64,000 nucleotides of DNA from an uncultured Planctomycetota bacterium (GCA_900696465.1 CAADGE010000005.1:1-64000), one strand, 5' to 3'. Counted from the stretch's first letter, positions 7,897-16,809 are shown. Notes: generated from the letters alone by a model not told the origin. Made by a program: numbers and translations.

Positions 7897-8439
7897 ATGT
7901 CACGAAAACAACTGGGATGCGTCACGGCAATGTCACTTGTTCTCGTCGGCGCGGGCTGCGAGGGGTTGCTCCTGCTGCTGCCGCCGATCGATGCCGCGTC
8001 GGTGAAGCTGGTGCTGATCAACGACAGTGCGACGAAATATGTCTCGCCCAATCCGGGATTGTGCCCGCAGGGGTTGGACACGGGACCGCATTCGTTCCTC
8101 GCATCGCGACCGCTGCTTGCGCCGGGAGCGCGCGTCACCATCACGACGTTTCAACTCGCGGGCTTCGACGGGTTTTGCGTCGATGCCGATCCATCGTTCA
8201 TGATCGGCCTGTGCGGCTGGCATCATGGTGACGATCCGGCGAACCTGGCGCAATGTTCGAACCAGTACGGGGGGCAGATCGGGTATCAGTTCCACTGCTG
8301 CGACACGGTGATCCTGCGATGGACGGACGAAGGTGGACCGGATGGAACCTGGACGAGCGAAGTCCTGTCGGCCGCGGGGAACGATCCGCCGGCGATGCCT
8401 TTTATGCAGATCGAGGGCGGCGGACAGTGTACGCAGTAG
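7897..8439 (+). CDS. Secreted lipoprotein, cysteine-containing, unknown function
   Basis: 180 residues. Signal sequence MSRKQLGCVTAMSLVLVGAGC with a lipobox VGAGC; residue 21 is the lipidated cysteine. The mature part has about eight further cysteines (for example CGWHHG, CSNQYGG, FHCCDT), suggesting disulfides outside the cytoplasm. No family was recognised. The phrase LINDSATKYVSPNPGLCP early in the mature chain looks like a beta-rich start. Start: GGGAGGA (7884-7890) is 6 nt before ATG 7897, which decides against the longer open frame from 7762. It faces tyrS tail-to-tail, with a long inverted repeat between the genes. Confidence 0.75.
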   Translation: MSRKQLGCVTAMSLVLVGAGCEGLLLLLPPIDAASVKLVLINDSATKYVSPNPGLCPQGLDTGPHSFLASRPLLAPGARVTITTFQLAGFDGFCVDADPSFMIGLCGWHHGDDPANLAQCSNQYGGQIGYQFHCCDTVILRWTDEGGPDGTWTSEVLSAAGNDPPAMPFMQIEGGGQCTQ

Positions 8440-8447
8440 CGTTAGAA

Positions 8448-8541
8448 ATCCGAGCCGCAAGCACCAGCGCCAGGCCCAAAGTCGATGGTGAATTGGCGTT
8501 ATGATCAAACGAAACCTGTCGCTTGCGCCCCGGGCTCGGAT
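8448..8541. repeat. Long-range inverted repeat between convergent genes
   Basis: ATCCGAGCC (8448-8456) pairs with GGCTCGGAT (8533-8541). Directly inside, GCAAGC (8457-8462) pairs with GCTTGC (8521-8526), leaving a 6-nt bulge on one side. Inner CGCCA/TGGCG arms could extend it. There is no T-run. It may be a bidirectional 3' end structure for the lipoprotein and tyrS mRNAs. Confidence 0.6.
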
Positions 8542-8549
8542 CGTCCGCC

Positions 8550-9779
8550 TTACCCGATGCGGGCTGCTTTGCGTTTGCCGACCTGGATGAGCATGCCTTC
8601 TGCAGGCGTGATCTTTACCTGTGGGTCGGTGGTCTTCTGCTGGTCGATGGAAACGCCGCCGGATTCGACCAGGCGGCGGCCCTCGCTGGTGGACGGCGCG
8701 AGATTGAGCAGCTTGAGGAGCTTGGGTAGCCAGATGGTGCCATCGGCCTCGCACGCGCCGGGCGGGAGTTTGACCGTCGGGATGTCGTCGCGAAGACCGC
8801 TGCCGCGAAAGACCTCCTGCCACATCGCTTCTTCGTGGTCGGCCGTCGCACGGTCGTAATAGGTCGTGACGATCTCCTTCGCCAACCGCACCTTGGCATC
8901 GCGCGGATGCGTCCTGGCCGGGTCGCACAGGGCAGCGATCTCCTCGGCCGGCAACGTGGTCAGCAGCGTGTACCACTCCTTCATCATCTCGTCGCCGATG
9001 CGCATCGTCTTGCCGAACATGTCCTTGGGCGAGTCAGTGAGGCCGATGTAATTGCCGAGCGACTTGCTCATCTTCTCCTCGCCGTCGAGACCGCGGAGGA
9101 TGGGCATGATGACGACAAGCTGGCCCGGCTTGCCGTAGGCGGGCATCAGGTCGCGGCCGACGAGGTTGTTGAAGGTCTGATCGGTGCCGCCGAGTTCCAC
9201 GTCGGCGTCGATGGCGACGGAGTCGTAGGCCTGCATGAGTGGGTAGAGCATCTCGGTCAGCACGATGGGCGACTGCTTCTCGATCCGCTGGGCAAAGTTG
9301 TCGCGCTGGAGCATCTGCTGGACGGTCATGTGGCTGGTGAGCCGCAGTACGTCGGCGAAGGTAAGCTGCGCAAGCCATTCGCTGTTGAAGCGGATCTCCA
9401 ATTTGTCCGGACGGGTGTCGAGTACGTGGCCCGCCTGGGCAAAGTAGGTCTCGGCATTTTGCTTGATCGTCGCCTCATCGAGCATCGGCCGCGTCTTCGT
9501 CTTGCCGGACGGATCGCCGATGCGGGCGGTGTAGTCGCCGATGATGAGCACGGCCTTGTGGCCGCAGTCCTGGAATTGGCGCATCTTGCGCAAGACGACG
9601 GTGTGGCCGAGGTGGATATCCGGCGCGGTGGGGTCCATGCCGAGCTTGACGCGCAGCGGCTTTCCCGCGGCGATGGATTTTTCGATGCGGGCGCGCAACT
9701 CCTTCTCGGTGTAGACGGCCTCACAGCCGCGGAGGAGGAGGGAAAGTTGCTGGTCAACGTTGTACCGGCTCTGACTCAC
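8550..9779 (-). CDS. tyrS: Tyrosyl-tRNA synthetase
   Basis: 409 residues. Charges tRNA-Tyr. Class I signatures: HLGH (~residue 46, in PDIHLGHTVVLRKM) as the HIGH motif and KMSKS (in GEEKMSKSLGNYIG, ~residue 230). The tyrosine pocket region is GGTDQTFN. A C-terminal S4-type RNA-binding domain covers residues ~345-409. The arrangement and length match the TyrZ-like branch of bacterial TyrRS. Start: the frame is open to a TTG at 9794, but GTG at 9779 (MSQSRYNV) has GGGAG 6 nt upstream and is chosen. The neighbouring HD-domain gene is on the same strand, 120 nt upstream. Confidence 0.95.
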   Translation of the reverse strand: MSQSRYNVDQQLSLLLRGCEAVYTEKELRARIEKSIAAGKPLRVKLGMDPTAPDIHLGHTVVLRKMRQFQDCGHKAVLIIGDYTARIGDPSGKTKTRPMLDEATIKQNAETYFAQAGHVLDTRPDKLEIRFNSEWLAQLTFADVLRLTSHMTVQQMLQRDNFAQRIEKQSPIVLTEMLYPLMQAYDSVAIDADVELGGTDQTFNNLVGRDLMPAYGKPGQLVVIMPILRGLDGEEKMSKSLGNYIGLTDSPKDMFGKTMRIGDEMMKEWYTLLTTLPAEEIAALCDPARTHPRDAKVRLAKEIVTTYYDRATADHEEAMWQEVFRGSGLRDDIPTVKLPPGACEADGTIWLPKLLKLLNLAPSTSEGRRLVESGGVSIDQQKTTDPQVKITPAEGMLIQVGKRKAARIG

Positions 9780-9899
9780 GAATGGCTCCCGCAACGCGAT
9801 CCAACCGGTGACCGCGCGGACGATTCATGGCGGGGATCATAACGGAACAAACAGGCGACGTGTAACTGCATGTCTCTCGCCTGTGCTTCGCGGGCATCT

Positions 9900-10466
9900 T
9901 CAGGTCGGCGGAAGCAGGCCAAGTTCGCCGGCGGAGCTTTTCATAGCGGAGATGCAGTTGCGGATGTGGTCGTCCAGCGAGAGGCCCAGCAGCTCGGCGC
10001 CGGCGGTGATGTCTTCGCGACTCACGGCGGCGGCGAAGGCGGGGGTCTTGAGCTTCTTCTTCACGCTCGATGGCTCCATGCCCTCCAGCCGAGTGGGGCG
10101 AACCAGCGCCGCGGCGGTGATGAAGCCGCAGAGTTCATCGACAGCGAAGAGGGCCTTGCGGATCGGCCGGTCGCGCGGGTACTCGTCAAGGTTCCAGTCA
10201 GCATGGGAGAGGATCGCGCCGACAATCTCCTCGTCCACGCCACGCTCGTGAAGGATTCTCGCGCCCTCGCGGGTGTGGTCCGGCGGGTTCGGCCAGCGCT
10301 CGTAGTCGAAGTCGTGCAGCAGCCCGGTGACGCTCCACTGCTCCGCGTCACCGCCGAGCAGGCCGGCGTAATGCCGCATCGCCGCCTCGACGGCGAGCAT
10401 GTGCTTGCGCAGTGAGTCAGACTGGACGAATTCGCAGAGGAGATCCCAAGCGTCGTGGCGGTTCAT
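9900..10466 (-). CDS. HD-domain phosphohydrolase-like protein
   Basis: 188 residues. HD superfamily metal ligands are readable: His in LRKHMLAVE (~22), the HD pair in LLHDFDYERW (~51-52), a second His in LSHADWN (~88) and Asp in FAVDELCG (~109). Small HD proteins of this length with an HDIG-like core are usually metal-dependent phosphohydrolases of unknown substrate. It lies 19 nt after asd on the same strand, so the two are probably co-transcribed, although a functional link is not obvious. No clear Shine-Dalgarno precedes the ATG. Confidence 0.8.
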   Translation of the reverse strand: MNRHDAWDLLCEFVQSDSLRKHMLAVEAAMRHYAGLLGGDAEQWSVTGLLHDFDYERWPNPPDHTREGARILHERGVDEEIVGAILSHADWNLDEYPRDRPIRKALFAVDELCGFITAAALVRPTRLEGMEPSSVKKKLKTPAFAAAVSREDITAGAELLGLSLDDHIRNCISAMKSSAGELGLLPPT

Positions 10467-10485
10467 GAAAGTACCATCGATCGGC

Positions 10486-11490
10486 CTACATTGATAACAT
10501 TACTTCCGCAATCTGCACGGCGTTCAGTGCGGCACCTTTGCGGAGCTGGTCGCCGGAGACGAACAGGTCGATCCCTCGGCCGTCGGGCTGGCTGATGTCC
10601 TGCCGAATGCGGCCGACGAGCACTTCGTCCTTACCGGACGCGTCGATCGGCATGGGGAAGTAGTTCTTCGCGCGGTCATCGACAATCTTCACGCCGGGCG
10701 CGATCGAAAGAATCCGCCGCGCCTCGTCCGCGCTCATCGGCTGGTCAAAGGTCAAGTTGATCGCCTCGCTGTGGGCACGCAGAACCGGTACGCGAACACA
10801 GGTCGCGGTAATGGCGATCGAAGGATCGGCGAAAATCTTGTGCGTTTCGTGGATCATTTTGGATTCTTCGAGGTTGTAGCCATCTTCGCCGACAGCGCTG
10901 TTATGCGAGAAGACGTTAAATGCCGCCTGGTGCGGCAGGACCTTGGGCTGTGCGGGGCGGCCCTCGAGTACGTCGCGCGTCTGGTTCTCCAACTCCAGCA
11001 TGGCCTGGTAACCCGCCCCACTGGCTGCCTGATAGGTCGCCACGACGATCCGCCGCACACGGTTTACGCGGTGCAGCGGCCAGACGGCGACGTTCATGAT
11101 AATCGTCGAGCAGTTCGGATTGGCGATCAGCTTTGCGTCACCGATGGCCTGTGGATTGACCTCCGGCACGATGAGCGGCACGCCCTCGTCCATGCGGAAG
11201 GCCGAGCTGTTGTCGATCACCCGAGCGCCGGCCTGAATCGCCACCGGGGCCCACTGCCGGCTTGACGACGCTCCGGCGGAGAACAGGGCGATGTCGATGC
11301 CTTCGAAGCTGCGCGGGCCGACTTCCTCGACGCTCAGCGTCTGCCCGCGGAAAGTCACTTTCGTGCCGGCGGATCGCGCGGAGGCCAGCAGCCGCAGCGA
11401 GCTGATGGGGAAGGATCGCTGATCCAGTACGCGAAGAAACTCCTGTCCGACGGCGCCGGTCGCGCCAAGTATCACCACATTTGCACTCAT
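10486..11490 (-). CDS. asd: Aspartate-semialdehyde dehydrogenase
   Basis: 334 residues, the usual length. Makes aspartate-4-semialdehyde from aspartyl phosphate with NADPH, feeding lysine/diaminopimelate, threonine and methionine synthesis. Visible: nucleotide loop GATGAVGQE (~8-16), active-site Cys in NPNCSTII (~residue 126), and the later catalytic His in RVPVLRAHSE (~239). Start ATG 11490 has AGGGAA about 8 nt upstream. Divergent from the kynurenine-formamidase-like gene, with a promoter-like element for the latter between them. Confidence 0.95.
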   Translation of the reverse strand: MSANVVILGATGAVGQEFLRVLDQRSFPISSLRLLASARSAGTKVTFRGQTLSVEEVGPRSFEGIDIALFSAGASSSRQWAPVAIQAGARVIDNSSAFRMDEGVPLIVPEVNPQAIGDAKLIANPNCSTIIMNVAVWPLHRVNRVRRIVVATYQAASGAGYQAMLELENQTRDVLEGRPAQPKVLPHQAAFNVFSHNSAVGEDGYNLEESKMIHETHKIFADPSIAITATCVRVPVLRAHSEAINLTFDQPMSADEARRILSIAPGVKIVDDRAKNYFPMPIDASGKDEVLVGRIRQDISQPDGRGIDLFVSGDQLRKGAALNAVQIAEVMLSM

Positions 11491-11509
11491 TCAACATTCC
11501 CTGAGATCA

Positions 11510-11538
11510 TGGTCATACGAACAGCCCCACAATATACT
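11510..11538 (+). promoter_or_regulatory. Promoter TGGTCA-17-TATACT
   Basis: -35-like TGGTCA (11510-11515, four of six) and -10 TATACT (11533-11538) with a 17-nt spacer. The predicted transcription start is about 11545, giving a ~40-nt leader for the gene at 11586. Confidence 0.55.
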
Positions 11539-11585
11539 CGCTGCGGTGCGAGCATAACAGTTCGCCGTCGACCGGGGTTCGTGGC

Positions 11586-12212
11586 ATGGCTCGAATCTAT
11601 GACATCACGCCGCCGATCACGCCGACGCTCGCGGTCTGGCCCGGTGATACGCCGCCTTCCCGTGAAGTTCTTCTCGATATGAAACGCGGCGATAACCTGA
11701 CGCTTTCGACACTTCGGGGAACGGTTCATCTTGGTGCGCATGCCGACGGGCCGAATCATTATGGCGCGGACGCTCCATCGATCGACGCTCGCCGGCTGGA
11801 TTTTTACATCGGGCCGTGCCAGGTCGTGCAGGTCAATGTCGCTCGCGGGACGCGGATCGCTCCGGATCAGATCGGCGCGGCTATCACAACGCCGCGCGTG
11901 CTTTTTGCCACGGGGACCTATCCCGATCCGACCCGATGGAACGAGGACTTCGCCGCGCTCTCGACGGAGCTGATCGACTGGCTCGCGGCGCGCGGTGTAC
12001 GAACGGTGGGCATTGACACGCCGAGTGTTGATCTGTTCACGTCGAAGGACCTACCGGCACATCAGGCGATTCTCCGCCATGACATGGCTATTCTTGAAGG
12101 GCTGGTGCTCCGCGACGTGCCCGAAGGCAGGTACGAACTGATCGCCCTGCCGCTGCCGCTGGTGGGTTTTGATGCGAGCCCGGTGCGGGCGGTGCTGCGA
12201 AGCGAGTCGTAG
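11586..12212 (+). CDS. kynB: Cyclase-family amidohydrolase, kynurenine formamidase-like
   Basis: 208 residues, the size of KynB. The metal-binding signature HLGAHADGPNH (~residues 48-58; pattern HxGxHxDxPxH) is complete, and a late LILHHDM-like stretch is replaced by ILRHDMAILEGLVL, as usual in the family. TPSVDLFTSKDLPAHQAIL matches the KynB substrate region. KynB hydrolyses N-formylkynurenine in tryptophan breakdown. No kynA or kynU is nearby, so the physiological role is inferred; other cyclase-family hydrolases share the fold. No clear Shine-Dalgarno. Convergent with manA, 36 nt apart. Confidence 0.85.
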   Translation: MARIYDITPPITPTLAVWPGDTPPSREVLLDMKRGDNLTLSTLRGTVHLGAHADGPNHYGADAPSIDARRLDFYIGPCQVVQVNVARGTRIAPDQIGAAITTPRVLFATGTYPDPTRWNEDFAALSTELIDWLAARGVRTVGIDTPSVDLFTSKDLPAHQAILRHDMAILEGLVLRDVPEGRYELIALPLPLVGFDASPVRAVLRSES

Positions 12213-12248
12213 CAACTCTGCAATCACTTCACCACAGTGGGGGTGACG

Positions 12249-13343
12249 CTATTTGCGCTGGATGGAAATGTTCAGCGGTATTGGTGCAGTGGGCGTGCCG
12301 TCCGGGGCGCGAAGGGCAGCGGTGCTGGGTCGGTCGTATTCGGCGAGGTCCGATGGCGCGGGGATGGTCACTTCCAGCCAGACGCAGTCCGCCTTAGTCC
12401 TGAGCCGCGGCTCCTTCAGTGCAGCGGGCAATAAGACCACATCGCCCTTCGCGAAGGTCTCCACGCCGCTCCTGCCATAGAGAATCTCGCCGCGGCCTTC
12501 GAGGACGATCCAGATGACCGGTTCGGCATAGGGGATCGGCTGCTCGATGTCTCCGACGAAGCGCACGCGCTCCAGGATGAAGCTCGGGCAGGTCACCAGT
12601 CGCGTGACAGTCGTGAAGACGCTGGTGACGTGCGATCTCTTCTCAAACGACGCGAAGTCAATATGCGATCGGATGCAGGCGAGGCCATCGGTCAGGTGGA
12701 GTCCGGCGTCGTCCTGCGGGCGCTGTCGTCCCCAATCGTAGAGGCGATAGGTTACGTCGGAAGGGGTCTGAATCTCGGCGACAACGACGCCGGCGCCGAT
12801 TGCATGAACGGTGCCGCTGGGGACGTAGAACGTATCGCCGGCGCGGACTGGGATGCGATACAGCAGATCGACGATGGACGGCGGGTCTTTCTCAAGGGCG
12901 GCGGCAAATGCCTGGAGCGCGACACCGGGGCGCAGGCCGCGATAGATCGCGGCATCCTGCCTGGCTTCGAGAATATGCCAGGCCTCGTCCTTGGGGCGAA
13001 CGGCGATACCCAACCGTGCAGCGGCCTCGGTATCGGGATGGACCTGGATGCTCAAATTTTCCGCCGCGTCGAGAAACTTAATGAGCAGCGGAAAGCTGCC
13101 ATCCATCACGCGTGCACGGCCGAGCAGCGACCTGCCCCAATCGCGGACGAGGTCGCCGAGCTTGTTTCCCCTGGCGGGTCCGCGCGCGACGATGGACTGG
13201 GCACCTTCGAGATCGGCGCATTCCCACGATTCGCCGATGCTCCCTTCCGGCGGCAGGCGTTTGTCCAGCAGGCGCGACAGGTTGCGTCCGCCCCAAATCT
13301 TAGGGCGGTAGATCGGCTCGAATACCAGCGGGCAGACATCCAT
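12249..13343 (-). CDS. manA: Class I mannose-6-phosphate isomerase
   Basis: 364 residues. Interconverts fructose-6-phosphate and mannose-6-phosphate for GDP-mannose and glycans. N-terminal FEPIYRPKIWGG is the family start. Zinc ligands are seen in SIQVHPD (Gln and His, ~residues 96-98) and PSGTVHAIGAG (His, ~173). The cupin C-terminal domain runs to the end. Length fits the short bacterial (Bacillus-like) form. Start: the frame is open to 13811 over the opposite-strand arfB gene, but homology begins at MDVCPLVFEP (13343). There TACAAT, with a TG extension, lies 7 nt before ATG and there is no Shine-Dalgarno. Confidence 0.92.
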   Translation of the reverse strand: MDVCPLVFEPIYRPKIWGGRNLSRLLDKRLPPEGSIGESWECADLEGAQSIVARGPARGNKLGDLVRDWGRSLLGRARVMDGSFPLLIKFLDAAENLSIQVHPDTEAAARLGIAVRPKDEAWHILEARQDAAIYRGLRPGVALQAFAAALEKDPPSIVDLLYRIPVRAGDTFYVPSGTVHAIGAGVVVAEIQTPSDVTYRLYDWGRQRPQDDAGLHLTDGLACIRSHIDFASFEKRSHVTSVFTTVTRLVTCPSFILERVRFVGDIEQPIPYAEPVIWIVLEGRGEILYGRSGVETFAKGDVVLLPAALKEPRLRTKADCVWLEVTIPAPSDLAEYDRPSTAALRAPDGTPTAPIPLNISIQRK

Positions 13344-13350
13344 GATCGCG

Positions 13351-13356
13351 ATTGTA
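13351..13356 (-). promoter_or_regulatory. Extended -10 box TACAAT, leaderless-type
   Basis: Minus strand TTGCTACAAT (TG-n-TACAAT) ends 7 nt before ATG 13343 of manA. Spacer cgcgatc has no Shine-Dalgarno. No -35 match. Confidence 0.55.
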
Positions 13357-13485
13357 GCAATCGCCTGAACTCCGAACAGTCGGCGGGCGATTCTCGATTG
13401 GCCGCAGTTTGCACGGTGAGCAAAAGAATGTGCGAGATTATGATGATTCCGAGTACCCCCTGCGTTGCGCGACCAGGATGGGGAA

Positions 13486-13926
13486 ATGAAACGAACGCTC
13501 ATGATCGAAATCAATGAACATCTGACCATCCCGTTCGAGGAGATTGAACTGTCCTTCAGCCGCAGCTCCGGCCCTGGCGGCCAGAACGTCAACAAGCTGG
13601 CGACGAAGGTGCTGCTGCGGTTCGACGTGGGCACGAGCAACGCCCTGTCCGACGAGCAGAAGGCGATCATCCGTCGTCGCCTTGCGACTCGCATCGGCAG
13701 GGACGGCAGTCTGCGGGTCATCGCCGGCAGCGAACGAAGCCAGAAGGCCAACCGCGAGGCGGCCTTCGAGCGATTTGCCCGGCTGATCCGTGATGCCCTG
13801 CGGCCTCGCAAGAAACGAAAGCAGACGCGACCGACTGCCGCATCGCGAGAGCGGAGGTTGACGGAGAAGAAACGCCAGAGCGAACGAAAAAAGCATCGGG
13901 GGTATCGTTCGAGAGGGGACGAGTGA
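13486..13926 (+). CDS. arfB: Ribosome rescue peptidyl-tRNA hydrolase ArfB
   Basis: 146 residues. Release-factor-like catalytic motif GGQ in SSGPGGQNVNK (~residues 28-34), then a small alpha/beta domain. A lysine/arginine-rich C-terminal tail follows (RKKRKQTRPT...KKRQSERKKH), which in ArfB enters the empty mRNA channel of stalled ribosomes. It frees ribosomes lacking a stop codon. Start ATG 13486 is used; GGGGA lies almost against it, and ATG 13501 (MIEINEHL) is an alternative. It is divergent from manA and convergent with the SLC13 transporter, where a small terminator hairpin follows. Confidence 0.92.
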   Translation: MKRTLMIEINEHLTIPFEEIELSFSRSSGPGGQNVNKLATKVLLRFDVGTSNALSDEQKAIIRRRLATRIGRDGSLRVIAGSERSQKANREAAFERFARLIRDALRPRKKRKQTRPTAASRERRLTEKKRQSERKKHRGYRSRGDE

Positions 13927-13949
13927 TCGTCAGCAAATCGGCGTTTGGG

Positions 13950-13969
13950 ATTTCGCGCGGCGAAATTTT
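13950..13969 (+). terminator. Small hairpin terminator after arfB
   Basis: ATTTCGC (13950-13956), loop GCG, GCGAAAT (13960-13966), then T's to 13969. Short 7-bp stem, so moderate confidence; it overlaps the stop codon of the converging transporter gene. Confidence 0.5.
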
Positions 13970-15504
13970 CACGCCCAGAGGGTCACGCAGCAGACCAGCC
14001 AGATCGTGGCCAGCACATCAACCGTGATGCCGGTGATGATCATGAATCGCAGGGGAATCTGTCGCGTGCCGTAAACAATTGCGTTGGGCGGCGTGGAGAT
14101 CGGCAGAGCGAAGCCCAGACTCGCGGCGAGGGCCACCAGCCAGATGGCCTGCACCGGTGAAAGGCCCAGGGCCGTCGCGAGCGAACCTGCGACAGGCACC
14201 ATCAATGCCGCCGTGGCGGTGTTGCTGGTCAGTTCCGAGAGGAGCACGGTCGAACCGACCAGGCCGAGCATGAGTACCAGGGGCGGAAGCTCGGCATGGG
14301 CCAGACCGGTCGATAGCGCTGTGGCAAAACCGCTGGTCTCGAGCATCTGGCCGAGCGAGAGACCGCCGGCGATGAGAAAGAGCGTATCCCAGTCGAGGGC
14401 CTGAAAGTCATGACGATCGAGAATCGTTTTGCGGCCCTCGCCGGTCGGAATCATGAAGAGCAGCCAGGCGATCATGACCGGCACGAGCGACTCGGGCAGG
14501 TAGGTGCGGAACCAGATCGACGCGGAATGATCCGGCGGCAGCACACTGCGGGCAATGGCGGGAACGAGCCAGAGAAGCACGGCGAGGGCAAAGCTGCAGA
14601 CGACGACCTGTCGCGCGAAGGGTGTCGTTTCCGTTCTGTGCTGCGCTTCGTTCTCGCCTTCGTCGATTACTTCAGGCCGGCTATCGGCGATTCGATCGCC
14701 GGAAACGGCGACCGGGTGTGCGACCGTGGTCGGGCCGAGATCGGTGACGAGCCAGCCGTCGAGCCAACGGGCCAGTCGCGAACGTTCCGTGCGGATCGGG
14801 TCGTTGCCGCGAAGAAAGAGGCGCGATGCGACCGCAAGCACGCCCCAGCCGATGAGGGTTGTCCCCAGCCAGACGGGAACGCCGACTTTCATCCACGATA
14901 TGAAATTGACGCTTTCGTCGATGTCTTTCATCGCGGAGAAGCCGATGAAATTCGGCGCAGTGCCGACCGGCGTGGCCATACCGCCGAAGGTCGAACCCCA
15001 GGCGAGGGCCAGCAGGGCCGGCGCCGCAGTGCGAACCCGCCGGGTGAGGGCCAGCACCAGCGGCAGCGTCATCGCCGTGACGGCGGTGTTGTTCTGCATG
15101 AGGGACAGCGTCCCGGACATGAGCAGGACAGCGAGCACGAGCAGGACGCCTTCGCCGCCCGGACGAACGATGCCCCATCGAAGGGAGAGAATCCAGTCAA
15201 AGACACCGTGCTTATCGAGTGCGCGGGCCAGCAGGAAGGCGCCGAGAAAGAGAAAGACGATGTCGCTTCCCCAGGCGGCGACGGCGCGATTCCAGGGCAA
15301 GAGTCCGGTGAAGGCGGCGACGATGGGAATGGCCATCGCCGTGACGCCGAGGGGAGCGATCTCGCTGATCCAGAGGACTAGCGTGGCGAGCACGACGCCG
15401 GTGGCGCGGCGCACGGCGATGTCCTCATGCCAGGCGATCGCGGAGGAAGCGGTGTAAAGCCCCGCCGCGAGGAGGAAGATGATCAGGCCGCGCCGCTGTT
15501 TCAC
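13969..15504 (-). CDS. SLC13/DASS family sodium-coupled anion symporter
   Basis: 511 residues with about twelve hydrophobic segments. Family features: the two SNT-like motifs appear as MQNNTAVTAMTLPL (~residues 129-142) and LTSNTATAALMVPV (~residues 427-440), and SLGFALPISTPPNAIVYGT near residue 470 is the DASS signature. Members import dicarboxylates, citrate or sulfate with sodium; the substrate is not decidable here. An extended loop (~residues 245-295) between helices is acidic and variable. The start is GTG at 15504, overlapping the stop of the upstream TPR gene by 4 nt (GTGA), so translation is coupled. Confidence 0.88.
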   Translation of the reverse strand: MKQRRGLIIFLLAAGLYTASSAIAWHEDIAVRRATGVVLATLVLWISEIAPLGVTAMAIPIVAAFTGLLPWNRAVAAWGSDIVFLFLGAFLLARALDKHGVFDWILSLRWGIVRPGGEGVLLVLAVLLMSGTLSLMQNNTAVTAMTLPLVLALTRRVRTAAPALLALAWGSTFGGMATPVGTAPNFIGFSAMKDIDESVNFISWMKVGVPVWLGTTLIGWGVLAVASRLFLRGNDPIRTERSRLARWLDGWLVTDLGPTTVAHPVAVSGDRIADSRPEVIDEGENEAQHRTETTPFARQVVVCSFALAVLLWLVPAIARSVLPPDHSASIWFRTYLPESLVPVMIAWLLFMIPTGEGRKTILDRHDFQALDWDTLFLIAGGLSLGQMLETSGFATALSTGLAHAELPPLVLMLGLVGSTVLLSELTSNTATAALMVPVAGSLATALGLSPVQAIWLVALAASLGFALPISTPPNAIVYGTRQIPLRFMIITGITVDVLATIWLVCCVTLWA

Positions 15505-16688
15505 GCCGGGTAGTATGGCCGGGATTCACACGGATGTCGCGGGGCGACACGGTGCAGCGCGTTGTCCGCGAGCAGCAGCGATATGTCAGCGTCGCACGAG
15601 TTTGACCGATCGATCGCGCGGCGCGGTGGCCGGTGCGGACGGCTCGCGGGGCTCGCGGATTTCGCGGGCGCGATCCGGTGCGGGGCCTCGCGCTCGATGG
15701 GCGCAACTTCGCGCTCAACAAATGGTGCGGCATGCGCTTCGGGGCTGGCCTGTCGGGCAAGCGTGAGCAGCTTGGGGATGAAGTAGTCGTCGGGCCGAAG
15801 GCGGGCGGCGCGTTCGAGGTACTTCCACGAGGCGGCGGGGCCTTCGGTGTAGAAGAAGATGTAGCCGAGCATGGTCAGGGCGTCGGCGTCGGCGGGCTGC
15901 CTCGCAACGAAGGCCTTGAGGGCCATCAGGTGCCGGTGGAAGTCTGCATGATCACCGTACTCGTCGCGGACGTCGTAGCTCTTGTAGGCGAGGATCGGCG
16001 AAAGTTCGAACGCACGTGCCAGCAGTGTGACACCATCAGCGTACTTGCCGAGAGCGAACATGGCATGACCGGCGTGCAGCCGGGTGGCGGCATTTGCCTG
16101 GTTGATGTCGGCGGCACCAAGCCACTTGATGGCCGCGCGGTCGTAGTGGCCGTCGCGAAACAGCAGGATGCCCTCGTCGAAGAATTCGGCACTTTGATTA
16201 ATGAGCCGACCGGCGCGCTGCGACGCGATGAACCAGAGATACTCGCGGTCGGCGTCGTAGCGGCCCTGGTTGTAGGCCTGGGCCGCATCGGCGAAACCGT
16301 AGTACGGCGGTGCGCAGTATGCACAGCCGCAACCGGCGCCATGACCGAAGGCATAGGACGGTGCTGCGCTGTACGGCCGACCGCCGATGCGCTGCCGCGG
16401 CAGGCGGTTGAGGCCGCGCGGCTGGTACTGTGTGCTGTAATCGGGAAACGGCCGGATGTGCGGACTCCAGTAGTCGGGCCGATCGGAAGGATTGATGACG
16501 TAATGACCGGGACGAAGCAGGTAAAGCTCGGAAGGTGAAGGAGCAGGATCATCCGGTCGGGCGATCATGGTGACGCGGGGATTGGATTCACCGCCCCAGG
16601 AGGCCGTCGAGCGATGTTGTGCCACGGCATCGGGCAACCAGGCCGACAGGACGCAGGCAAACACGATCGGCGCTAAGACACGATCCAT
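15501..16688 (-). CDS. Secreted TPR-like repeat protein
   Basis: 395 residues. Signal peptide MDRVLAPIVFACVLSAWLPDAVA. A Pro/Tyr/Arg-rich stretch follows (~25-125) with GCGCAYCAPPYYG. Residues ~140-320 have a helical TPR-like pattern (AAIKWLGAADINQANAATRLHAGHAMFALGKYADG, then ADALTMLGYIF). The C-terminal ~75 residues are basic and proline-rich. Probably a periplasmic scaffold; function unknown. Start: GGGGAGC lies ~5 nt before ATG 16688; the longer open frame is rejected. The stop overlaps the GTG of the SLC13 transporter gene, suggesting they are made together. Shown: overlap. Inferred: functional link. Confidence 0.75.
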   Translation of the reverse strand: MDRVLAPIVFACVLSAWLPDAVAQHRSTASWGGESNPRVTMIARPDDPAPSPSELYLLRPGHYVINPSDRPDYWSPHIRPFPDYSTQYQPRGLNRLPRQRIGGRPYSAAPSYAFGHGAGCGCAYCAPPYYGFADAAQAYNQGRYDADREYLWFIASQRAGRLINQSAEFFDEGILLFRDGHYDRAAIKWLGAADINQANAATRLHAGHAMFALGKYADGVTLLARAFELSPILAYKSYDVRDEYGDHADFHRHLMALKAFVARQPADADALTMLGYIFFYTEGPAASWKYLERAARLRPDDYFIPKLLTLARQASPEAHAAPFVEREVAPIEREAPHRIAPAKSASPASRPHRPPRRAIDRSNSCDADISLLLADNALHRVAPRHPCESRPYYPA

Positions 16689-16809
16689 GACATGCTCCCC
16701 GTGTTCGATCCGGCGGCTACCGGATGTATGCACCCCTCGTATGGGCGACCTCGAAGGACGGACCGGCCGCCTAGCTTCAGACATCATAGACACGGGAAGG
16801 CGAGGGGGG

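Noticed and set aside
8835-9842. 335-codon frame opposite tyrS
   Set aside because: Composition typical of an antisense shadow (Val/Gly/Leu/Arg-rich), no motif, and tyrS is intact.
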